Assembly: GCA_035304085.1 (NCBI GenBank)
Contig: DATGQT010000342.1
Location: 1-13,267 of the forward strand
Origin: DATGQT01 sp035304085
Lineage (GTDB): Bacteria; Bacteroidota; Rhodothermia; Rhodothermales; Rubricoccaceae
Direction of reading: 5' to 3'
DNA: 13,267 nt
Positions 1 through 7,422 of the stretch are shown piece by piece. The position numbers and the translations under genes are program-made. A model generated the notes under the pieces. That model searched no databases. It was not told where the DNA came from and worked only from the letters and a program-made list of their open reading frames with translations. Numbering within the stretch: position 1 is the stretch's first letter; every line of letters begins with the position of its first letter.

Positions 1-990
1 CAGCGGCTCGCCCTCGGCGATGCGGAGCTGCTCGGCCACGAGGTCGAGCCCCGTGATCCACTCCGTCACGGGGTGCTCCACCTGCAGCCGCGTGTTCATC
101 TCGAGGAAGTAGAAGTCGCCGTCGTCGTAGAGGAACTCGACCGTCCCGGCGCCGACGTAGCCGCACGCCTTCGCCGCCTGCACGGCGGCCTCGCCCATCG
201 CCGCGCGGAGCTCCGGCGTGAGCACGGCGCTCGGCGCCTCCTCGACCACCTTCTGGTGGCGCCGCTGGATCGAGCACTCCCGCTCGAAGAGGTGCACCAC
301 GTTGCCGTGCGCGTCGGCGAGCACCTGGATCTCGATGTGGCGCGGGGCCGGGAAGAACTTCTCGACGTAGACGCGGCCGTCGCCGAAGGCGCTCTGTGCC
401 TCGCTCCGCGCACCGCGGAAGGCCGAGGCGAAGTCCTCCGGCCGCTCGACGACGCGCATCCCCTTGCCGCCGCCGCCCGCCGCCGCCTTCACGAGGACGG
501 GGTAGCCGATCTCGCCCGAGATCCGCTCCGCCTCGGCGGCGTCGTCCACCGCCTCCGTCGTCCCCGGCGCCATCGGCACGTCGGCCTCGCGCATGAGCCG
601 GCGCGCGGCCGTCTTGTCGCCCATGAGCGCGATGGCGCGCGGCGGCGGGCCGACGAACGCGACGCCGGCCTCGGCGCAGGCCTCGGCGAAGGCGGCGTTC
701 TCGGAGAGGAACCCGTAGCCGGGGTGGACGGCGTCGGCGCCCGCCGCCTTCGCCACCTCCAGGATCCGCTCGCCCACGAGGTACGACTGCGCCGACGGCG
801 CCGGCCCGATCGCGTGCGCCTCGTCGGCCAGGCGGACGTGGAGCGCGTTCCGGTCCGTCTCGGAATAGACGGCGACGGTGCGGATCCCGCGCTCGCGGCA
901 GGTGCGGATGACGCGGACGGCGATCTCGCCCCGGTTGGCGACGAGGAGGGTGCGGATGGGGCGGCCGGCCGGCCGGGCAGCGGGTGTCAT
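1..990 (-). CDS. accC: Biotin carboxylase of an acyl-CoA carboxylase (5' part only)
   Basis: This is the ATP-dependent enzyme that carboxylates the biotin of a carrier protein or domain, the first half-reaction of acetyl-CoA or another acyl-CoA carboxylase. The reading frame is open for 330 codons and runs off the left edge. The protein starts MTPAARPAGRPIRTLLVANR, and the LLVANRGEIAVRVIRT segment is the classic N-terminal nucleotide-fold start. HPGYGFLSEN follows, then the ATP-grasp glycine loop GGGGKG (about residues 171-176). EMNTRLQVEHPVTE lies at 297-310, where Arg301 matches the catalytic Arg292 of E. coli AccC. The missing C-terminus would show whether this is a free subunit of about 450 residues or a longer alpha subunit with a fused biotin domain. 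The segments SYLVGERILEVAKAAGADA and MGDKTAARRLM also resemble propionyl- or methylcrotonyl-CoA carboxylase alpha chains, so the acyl substrate is open. It is divergent from the dnaJ-like gene, with 118 bp between them. Confidence 0.93.
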   Translation of the reverse strand, partial: MTPAARPAGRPIRTLLVANRGEIAVRVIRTCRERGIRTVAVYSETDRNALHVRLADEAHAIGPAPSAQSYLVGERILEVAKAAGADAVHPGYGFLSENAAFAEACAEAGVAFVGPPPRAIALMGDKTAARRLMREADVPMAPGTTEAVDDAAEAERISGEIGYPVLVKAAAGGGGKGMRVVERPEDFASAFRGARSEAQSAFGDGRVYVEKFFPAPRHIEIQVLADAHGNVVHLFERECSIQRRHQKVVEEAPSAVLTPELRAAMGEAAVQAAKACGYVGAGTVEFLYDDGDFYFLEMNTRLQVEHPVTEWITGLDLVAEQLRIAEGEPL

Positions 991-1008
991 TTCGGCAAGG
1001 GGAAGCGC

Positions 1009-1023
1009 TGGCACAATCTGTGC
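1009..1023 (+). promoter_or_regulatory. Sigma-54-like promoter match / GCACA-TGTGC palindrome
   Basis: The sequence TGGCAC-AATCT-GTGC has the GG and GC dinucleotides at the spacing of a sigma-54 (-24/-12) promoter and differs from the consensus TGGCAC-N5-TTGC at one position. It points toward the dnaJ-like gene and would give a 5' leader of about 75 nt. A second, weaker match (TGGCAC-ACCGC-CGGC) lies at 1068-1082 in the same direction. The first site also contains a perfect palindrome, GCACA-ATC-TGTGC (1011-1023), which could instead be a repressor operator acting on either divergent gene. No convincing sigma-70-type or Bacteroidota-type (TTTG / TAnnTTTG) promoter is visible in the spacer. 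Whether this organism has RpoN cannot be seen here. Confidence 0.3.
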
Positions 1024-1108
1024 GCTCGGGGACGACGCACCGACCCCTGCGGGTTTTCCCGACGGGCTGGCACACCGCCGGCCCGGATCGCGGCGGCCCC
1101 CGGCGCCC

Positions 1109-2035
1109 ATGGCCGAGATCACCGACTACTACCAGGTCCTCGAGGTCGACGAGGGGGCGAGCGCGGAGGAAGTTAAGAAGGCCTACCGCCGCCTCGCCCG
1201 GACCTACCACCCGGATCGTAACCCCGACGACCCGGAGGCCGAGGAGCGCTTCAAGGCGGTGCAGGAGGCCTACGAGGTGCTCTCGGACCCCCAGAAGCGG
1301 AAGGCCTACGACCGCGCCCGCCGCAACCCCTTCGCCGGCTACGGGCCGGGGTACGGCGGCTTCGGCGGCGCCGGGCCCGGCCCCAACGGCGGCCGCGTCG
1401 AGTTCGTGGACCTCGAGGACCTCTTCGGCGGTGCCGGTGGGGGCTTCGCCGGCGAGGCCGGCGGCTTCGGCTCCTTCTTCTCCCAGGTCTTCGAGGAGCC
1501 GCGCGCGCGCCGCCCCGCCCGCGGGCGCGACGTCGAGACCACCGTCAGGCTCTCGTTCGACCAGGCCCTCCGCGGCGGCAAGACCGAGCTGCGCCTGGGC
1601 GACGGCGAGCCGCTCCGGCTCACGATCCCGAAGGGCGTCCGCTCCGGGTTCAAGGTCCGCGTGCGCGGGCGCGGCCGGCCAGCCCCCGGCGGCCGCGGCG
1701 AGCCCGGCGACCTCTACGTGACGTTCCGCGTCGAGCCGAGCCCGCGGTTCCGGCGCGAGGCCGACAACCTCCACGTCACCGAGACCATCTCGGCGATGGA
1801 GGCCATGCTCGGGACCACGCGCGCCATCACGAACGCCTACGGCAAGACGATCAAGGTGACGATCCCGCCCGGGACGCAGCCCGGCGAGCGCCTCCGCCTC
1901 CGCGGCCAGGGCGTCGAGACGGCCGAGCACACGGGCGACCTCTACGTCGAGGTCCAGGTGTCCATCCCGCGCCACCTCACCGAGGAGCAGCGGAAGGGGC
2001 TCGAGGCCTGCGCCCGCAAGCACGGCATCCTGTAA
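1109..2035 (+). CDS. DnaJ/CbpA-type co-chaperone without zinc finger (class B J-protein)
   Basis: This co-chaperone would deliver clients to DnaK (Hsp70) in the cytoplasm and stimulate its ATPase. The 308-residue product has a J-domain at residues 5-69 with the invariant HPD triad at 34-36 and the helix IV segment QEAYEVLSDPQKRKAYD. A Gly/Phe-rich linker follows (about 72-125, with DLEDLFGG), then two beta-rich C-terminal client-binding domains (about 140-290, with LTIPKGVRSG and VTIPPGTQPGERLRLRGQG). The four CxxCxGxG motifs of canonical DnaJ are absent, so this is a CbpA-like or class B protein. The ATG at 1109 was chosen because MAEITDYYQVLEV is the normal J-domain start. The frame stays open farther upstream, but that part is unrelated and proline/arginine-rich. 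No Shine-Dalgarno sequence is evident. It is convergent with the hypothetical gene that ends at 2082. Confidence 0.93.
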   Translation: MAEITDYYQVLEVDEGASAEEVKKAYRRLARTYHPDRNPDDPEAEERFKAVQEAYEVLSDPQKRKAYDRARRNPFAGYGPGYGGFGGAGPGPNGGRVEFVDLEDLFGGAGGGFAGEAGGFGSFFSQVFEEPRARRPARGRDVETTVRLSFDQALRGGKTELRLGDGEPLRLTIPKGVRSGFKVRVRGRGRPAPGGRGEPGDLYVTFRVEPSPRFRREADNLHVTETISAMEAMLGTTRAITNAYGKTIKVTIPPGTQPGERLRLRGQGVETAEHTGDLYVEVQVSIPRHLTEEQRKGLEACARKHGIL

Positions 2036-2050
2036 GCCCACAGGGGCGCT

Positions 2051-2081
2051 TGCGAGCCTGCACGCGTGCGAGCCTGCACGC
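2051..2081. repeat. Tandem direct repeat, two copies of a 15-mer, in the convergent spacer
   Basis: TGCGAGCCTGCACGC occurs at 2051-2065 and again, identically, at 2067-2081, giving a 16-bp period. The join between the copies creates the palindrome GCACGCGTGC (2060-2069). The pair is enclosed by a short inverted repeat, GGGCGC (2044-2049) with GCGCCC (2086-2091). It lies just after the stop of the dnaJ-like gene and touches the stop of the convergent gene, so it may act in transcription termination from both sides, although neither flank has a T-tract. Confidence 0.75.
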
Positions 2082-3152
2082 CTACGCGCCCTCCTCGGGC
2101 AGCGGCCGGTCGGGGTACACCAGCCGCCACAGCACGGTGTAGAGCGCCCCGTTCGCAGACCCGGCGTCGAGGAGGATCGTCCGCCCGCCGCGGATCGAGA
2201 CGCGGACGCCGTTCGCGTAGCGCTCTACGCCGACGAGCGAGCGCAGCCCGTGGTCCTTCGGCTTCCCGCCGGGGCGCGCGAGGGCGAGCCGCACGCTGGT
2301 GACGGCGATGTGGCCCTCGAACCACTTCCGGCCCATCAGCGCGTGCTCGGGGATGCGGAGGCCGGCCGTCTGGCCCTGGTGCAGGCGCTCGCGGTGCTCG
2401 CGCAGGAGCACGCGGAGCAGGGCGTAGTTCACCTCGCGCCAGCGCCCATCGACGCCGAAGTGGCCGGCCTCCCCGCGGTGCAGGTTGACGCCCACCTTCA
2501 CGTTCGGCAGCGGGCCGTGGCGGAGGCGCCACCCGTACGACGCCTCGGCCAGCATCTGCGCCACGCGCTCCGGCACGCGCACGTCGAGCGCCCGCTCCAG
2601 CGCCGCGATCTCCTCGGCCTCCTCCGGGCTCAGCGCCCCGTCGCACAGGGCGCGGGCCACGGCGACGAGGAGCCGCTCGCGCGCCGCCGCCTCGTAGGCC
2701 GCGCTGGCCGCCGCCGGGTCGAGGCCGAGGGCGTGCTGGAGGGCGTAGAGCAGGAGCCGCTCCTCGACCGAGAGGCAGTTGTCGGCGAGGACGTCGGTGA
2801 CGGCGCGGCCGAAGGCGTGCTCGTGGAGCGGCCCGAGGTCGGCGGCGTCGAGGTGGAGGGTGCGGGCGAGGTGGGCCAGCGTCGCCCGCTCCGCCGCGGG
2901 GAGGCCGCGGGCGGCGGCGTGGTGGAGGTAGGTGGCGTAGAGCGTGAGGCGCTCCTGCCGGAAGGCGCGCCGGAGGTCCACGCCGTGCCGCCGCCCGATC
3001 CGCACGAGGTCCTCCGGCCCGAACGCCTCCGGCCGCCCCGCCGCCGCGATCAGGTTGTGCAGCTCGACGTACGCCTCGCGCCCCTTCCGGGGCGGGACGA
3101 GCGCGTCGAGGGCGGCCTCGTCCCAGTAGGGCAGCAGGTCGAACGGCTCCAC
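2082..3152 (-). CDS. Uncharacterised protein with TerB-like helical repeats and a PH-like C-terminal domain
   Basis: I do not recognise a named family. The 356-residue product has no signal peptide or membrane segment and should be cytoplasmic. Residues about 60-195 are helical and contain three similar stretches: ARGLPAAERATLAHLARTLH (about 81-100), DNCLSVEERLLLYALQHALG (124-143) and DGALSPEEAEEIAALERALD (171-190). This D-x-x-LS-x-E-E pattern is typical of TerB-like or EF-hand-like helical bundles. Residues about 265-345 look beta-rich (GHIAVTSVRLAL, YANGVRVSIRGGRTILLDA) and end in the helix NGALYTVLWRLV, which resembles a bacterial PH/GRAM-like domain. The start is a GTG at 3152. No ATG lies near it in frame. 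It follows typA on the same strand after 82 bp that hold an inverted repeat, so it may be cotranscribed with typA. The fold assignments are inference from sequence patterns. Confidence 0.7.
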   Translation of the reverse strand: MEPFDLLPYWDEAALDALVPPRKGREAYVELHNLIAAAGRPEAFGPEDLVRIGRRHGVDLRRAFRQERLTLYATYLHHAAARGLPAAERATLAHLARTLHLDAADLGPLHEHAFGRAVTDVLADNCLSVEERLLLYALQHALGLDPAAASAAYEAAARERLLVAVARALCDGALSPEEAEEIAALERALDVRVPERVAQMLAEASYGWRLRHGPLPNVKVGVNLHRGEAGHFGVDGRWREVNYALLRVLLREHRERLHQGQTAGLRIPEHALMGRKWFEGHIAVTSVRLALARPGGKPKDHGLRSLVGVERYANGVRVSIRGGRTILLDAGSANGALYTVLWRLVYPDRPLPEEGA

Positions 3153-3163
3153 TTTTTGGTGTG

Positions 3164-3234
3164 CAGTAGACGGAAGACAGTAGACGGCGGGCGTCGAAGC
3201 TACGCCTACGTCCCACCGTCCACGGTCTCACCGT

Positions 3235-3240
<6 letters not shown>
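3164..3240. repeat. Inverted repeat with 7/14-bp periodic arms between typA and the downstream gene
   Basis: The left arm, 3164-3191, reads as CAGTAGA-CGGAAGA-CAGTAGA-CGGCGGG, a 14-bp unit present nearly twice. The right arm, 3212-3240, is its imperfect reverse complement. About 24 of 28 positions match, with one single-base indel, and the outermost 10 bp are perfect (3164-3173 with 3231-3240). A spacer of about 20 bp separates the arms. The right arm contains the typA stop codon (3235-3237). In the typA transcript it would fold into a long intercistronic hairpin just upstream of the GTG start of the next gene. Confidence 0.8.
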
Positions 3241-5076
<1,836 letters not shown>

Positions 5077-5080
5077 GGGG

Positions 5081-5170
5081 GTGTCCGTGGGCGGTAGTCC
5101 GTGGTCCGTAGCGATCAGGACCGGAGCCCTAACAAACCACGGACGACAGACCACGGACCACGGACTCTCC
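5081..5170. repeat. Inverted heptamer-repeat element in the typA / GlsB-like divergent spacer
   Basis: The left arm is four successive 7-mers: GTGTCCG, TGGGCGG, TAGTCCG, TGGTCCG (5081-5108). The right arm is five 7-mers: ACCACGG, ACGACAG, ACCACGG, ACCACGG, ACTCTCC (5136-5170). The arms are inverted with respect to each other: AGTCCGTGGTCCGT (5096-5109) is the exact reverse complement of 5153-5166. The left arm begins 4 bp from the typA start codon, so it occupies the typA 5' leader. The 25 bp between the arms are the only non-repetitive part and could hold a promoter, but none is obvious. Confidence 0.85.
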
Positions 5171-5196
5171 TAGAATCCGGCCGAACCGGTACCAGT

Positions 5197-5231
5197 GGCG
5201 GGGGGTTGGAACGGGGCACCTCACCCCCGCC
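5197..5231 (+). promoter_or_regulatory. G/C hairpin just ahead of the GlsB-like start codon
   Basis: GGCGGGGG (5197-5204) is the reverse complement of CCCCCGCC (5224-5231), with a 19-nt loop. The right arm ends 4 nt before the ATG at 5236, so in the mRNA it would lie over the ribosome entry region. A TAGAAT hexamer at 5171-5176 could be a -10 element for this transcript. Both could be chance in such GC-rich DNA. Confidence 0.25.
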
Positions 5232-5235
5232 CGCC

Positions 5236-5517
5236 ATGGATCTCGTCTCCCTCCTGCTCCTCCTCCTCATCGCGGGCATCTGCGGCGCCGTCGGGCAGTC
5301 GCTCGCGGGGTACTCCCTCGGCGGGTGCCTCGTCTCCATCGTCGTCGGGTTCGTCGGGGCGTGGCTGGGGGCGTGGCTGGCGGGGGCGCTGGGGCTGCCG
5401 TCGTTCCTCGTGATCGAGGTAGGGGGGCGGCCGTTCCCGCTCATCTGGGCCGTCCTCGGCTCGGCGCTGTTCGCCCTCGGCGTGGGGCTGCTCCGGCGGG
5501 CGTCGCGGCGGGTCTGA
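5236..5517 (+). CDS. Small GlsB/YeaQ/YmgE-like inner-membrane protein
   Basis: This is a 93-residue, very hydrophobic protein with three probable membrane spans at about 4-20, 30-52 and 66-88 and a short basic end (LLRRASRRV) likely on the cytoplasmic side. The glycine-rich pattern IAGICGAVGQSLAGYSLGGC followed by IVVGFVGAWLG resembles the GlsB/YeaQ/YmgE (transglycosylase-associated) stress membrane protein family. Its members have about 80-100 residues, and their biochemical role is unknown. The ATG at 5236 gives a start directly before the first span. Upstream in-frame codons lie in repeat DNA. It is divergent from typA and 78 bp upstream of recJ on the same strand. The family assignment is by pattern only. 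Confidence 0.72.
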   Translation: MDLVSLLLLLLIAGICGAVGQSLAGYSLGGCLVSIVVGFVGAWLGAWLAGALGLPSFLVIEVGGRPFPLIWAVLGSALFALGVGLLRRASRRV

Positions 5518-5526
5518 GTGGAGGAC

Positions 5527-5562
5527 CGGCGGGTCATAATGTTGCCCTTATATTGCCCGCCG
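5527..5562 (+). terminator. Hairpin with AT-rich core between the GlsB-like gene and recJ (terminator or recJ promoter)
   Basis: CGGCGGG (5527-5533) pairs exactly with CCCGCCG (5556-5562), and ATAA (5536-5539) can pair inside with TTAT (5548-5551). It begins 9 nt after the GlsB-like stop codon, which suits a terminator or an mRNA 3' end. The core (CATAAT, TTATATTG) is one of the few AT-rich spots in the window and lies about 40 nt before the recJ ATG, so it could instead be the -10 region of a recJ promoter. TATATTGCC here resembles TATACTGCC upstream of the protease gene at 9061-9053 (minus strand). Confidence 0.4.
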
Positions 5563-5595
5563 TGCCGGCCCGGACGTGGCCGGGCTCGCCTGCCG

Positions 5596-7365
5596 ATGGA
5601 GACCGATACCGCCGCCACCTTCCGCTGGACCCTCCGCCCCGTCGACGACGAGGCGCGCGTGGCGGCGCTGAGCCAGGCGCTCAACCGGCTCCCCGAGCCG
5701 CTCGCCCGCGCCCTCGTCCTCCGCGGCGTCGGCGGCTTCGACGAGGCGCGGCACTTCTTCCGCGCCGGCCTCGACGGCCTCCACGACCCGTTCCGCATGC
5801 GGGACATGGACCGCGCCGCCGAGCGCCTCGCCCAGGCCATCGAGACCGGCGAGCGCGTCCTCGTCTACGGCGACTACGACGTCGACGGGACGACGGCGAC
5901 GGCGCTGATGACGCTGTTCCTCCGCGCCCACGGCGTCGAGGCCACGTACTTCATCCCGAGCCGGTTCGAGCACGGCTACGGCCTCGGCCAGGCCGGCTTC
6001 GACCACGCCGCCGAGGTCGGCGCCACCCTCGTCGTCGCGCTCGACTGCGGGATCACGGCCGTCGACGAGGCCGCCTACGCCAGGGCGAAGGGGCTCGACC
6101 TCGTCATCTGCGACCACCACGAGCCCGGCGAGACCCTCCCCGAGGCCGTCGCCGTCCTCGACCCCAAGCGGCCGGACTGCGGCTACCCCTTCGACGGCCT
6201 CTCCGGCTGCGGCGTCGGGTTCAAGCTCGTCCAGGCCACCCTCCACCGGCTCGGGCGCCCGGCCGAGGACGCGTGGCCCTACCTCGACCTCGTCGCCGTC
6301 TCCACGGCCTCGGACATCGTCCCGCTCGTCGACGAGAACCGCATCCTCATGCGGGAGGGGCTCCGGCGGCTGTGCGTGGCGCCGCGCCTCGGCCTCGTGG
6401 CGCTGGCCGAGCGCGCGGGCGTGGACCTCACGGCCTGCACCTCGTCCAAGATCGTCTTCAACCTCGGCCCCCGCATCAACGCCGCCGGCCGCCTCGACGA
6501 CGCCTCGCTGGCCGTCGACCTCCTCGTCGCCGACGACCGCGACGAGGCCGCCCGCCTCGCCGACCGCATCGAGGCGCTCAACCAGCAGCGGCGCGACCTC
6601 GACTTCCAGACGCGCGACGAGGCGCTGCGGATGGCCGAGGCGTTCATGCCCGCCAGCCCGTTCGCCCTCGTCCTCCACCAGCCCGGCTGGCACCCCGGCG
6701 TCATCGGGATCACGGCCAGCCGCGTGGCCGAGCAGTTCCACCGGCCCACCGTGCTGCTGACCGCCGGCGAGGGCGGCCTCGCCAAGGGCTCGGCCCGCTC
6801 CGTCAAGGGGATCTCGATCTACAAGGCGCTCGCGTCGTGCCCCGAGGGCCTCCTCGCCCGCTTCGGCGGGCACGACTTCGCCGCCGGCCTCGCCCTCCGC
6901 GTCGAGGACATCCCCACCCTCCGCGAGCACCTCAACGCCGCCATCGCCGAGGCCATCGCCAGCCCGGACGTCCTCACGCCCGAGCTCGAGCTCGACGCCG
7001 TCCTCGACCTCGCCGCCATCGACGCGCGGTTCTGGAACGTGCTCGAGCAGTTCGGCCCCTACGGGCCGGAGAACCCCCGCCCGCTCTTCTGGGGCCGCGA
7101 CCTCCGCATCGTCGGCTCCCCGGCGACCGTCGGCGGCGACGGGCGGCACCTCCGGCTCCGCGTGGCCCAGCGCGGGGGCGGCCCGCCGTTCTCCGTCATC
7201 GGGTTCGGCCTCGGCGAGCGGCTCGACGTCGCGCTGAAGAGCGTGCGGCGGGGGCGGCCCGTCGAGCTCGCGTTCTCGGTGGAGGAGAACCACTGGAACG
7301 GGCGGACGAGCCTCCAGCTCCGCGCCAAGGACGTCCGCCTCCAGGACGACGGCGAGGCGGCCTGA
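5596..7365 (+). CDS. recJ: Single-strand-specific 5'-3' exonuclease RecJ
   Basis: RecJ degrades single-stranded DNA from the 5' end in recombinational repair, base excision and mismatch repair. The 589-residue product has the DHH phosphoesterase motifs in order: VYGDYDVDGTTATALM (from residue 90), ALDCGI with Asp150, CDHHEPGE with the DHH triad at 173-175, and SDIVPLVDENR with Asp240. The DHHA1 part follows, with KGSARSVKGISIYKAL and the GGHDFAAGLAL nucleotide-binding signature. A C-terminal OB-like region starts near FGPYGPENPRPLFWGRDLRI, as is usual for full-length RecJ. The ATG at 5596 was preferred because the in-frame GTG at 5518 would translate the hairpin/promoter spacer into an unrelated cysteine/proline-rich leader. 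It is convergent with the protease gene, and a strong hairpin lies between them. Confidence 0.96.
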   Translation: METDTAATFRWTLRPVDDEARVAALSQALNRLPEPLARALVLRGVGGFDEARHFFRAGLDGLHDPFRMRDMDRAAERLAQAIETGERVLVYGDYDVDGTTATALMTLFLRAHGVEATYFIPSRFEHGYGLGQAGFDHAAEVGATLVVALDCGITAVDEAAYARAKGLDLVICDHHEPGETLPEAVAVLDPKRPDCGYPFDGLSGCGVGFKLVQATLHRLGRPAEDAWPYLDLVAVSTASDIVPLVDENRILMREGLRRLCVAPRLGLVALAERAGVDLTACTSSKIVFNLGPRINAAGRLDDASLAVDLLVADDRDEAARLADRIEALNQQRRDLDFQTRDEALRMAEAFMPASPFALVLHQPGWHPGVIGITASRVAEQFHRPTVLLTAGEGGLAKGSARSVKGISIYKALASCPEGLLARFGGHDFAAGLALRVEDIPTLREHLNAAIAEAIASPDVLTPELELDAVLDLAAIDARFWNVLEQFGPYGPENPRPLFWGRDLRIVGSPATVGGDGRHLRLRVAQRGGGPPFSVIGFGLGERLDVALKSVRRGRPVELAFSVEENHWNGRTSLQLRAKDVRLQDDGEAA

Positions 7366-7370
7366 AACGA

Positions 7371-7400
7371 CGCAGGGACCCGGCGCGCCGGATCCCTGCG
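7371..7400. terminator. Bidirectional hairpin terminator between recJ and the protease gene
   Basis: The 30 bp fold into two 15-nt arms: CGCAGGGACCCGGCG (7371-7385) and CGCCGGATCCCTGCG (7386-7400). They are fully complementary except for one C/A mismatch. The hairpin starts 5 bp after the recJ stop and ends 22 bp before the stop of the convergent protease gene. There is no T-tract on either side, so it is either a U-tract-free terminator or an mRNA 3'-end stabiliser that blocks exonucleases after Rho termination. Confidence 0.8.
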
Positions 7401-7422
7401 GATCAGAGGATGGGAAGACGCC

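Noticed and set aside
878..1108. 77-codon N-terminal extension of the dnaJ-like gene
   Set aside because: It overlaps the biotin carboxylase start and the divergent promoter spacer, and the family starts at the J-domain (ATG 1109).
73..1176. Plus-strand open frame opposite the biotin carboxylase
   Set aside because: Its translation is arginine/alanine-rich without recognisable motifs, while the minus strand encodes a clear biotin carboxylase.
5077..5154. 26-codon N-terminal extension of TypA
   Set aside because: It would be encoded by the heptamer repeat. The conserved TypA start is MQQDQLRNVAIIAHVDHGKT at 5076.
5518..5595. GTG-initiated extension of RecJ
   Set aside because: It would translate the hairpin/AT-rich spacer and gives a cysteine/proline-rich leader not found in RecJ.
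5548..7293. Long open frame on the minus strand opposite recJ (about 580 codons)
   Set aside because: It is acidic/glycine-valine-rich low-complexity sequence with no motif and mirrors the third-position G/C bias of recJ. It is a typical shadow frame in very GC-rich DNA. The same applies to long antisense frames opposite typA, the protease gene, porX and folC.
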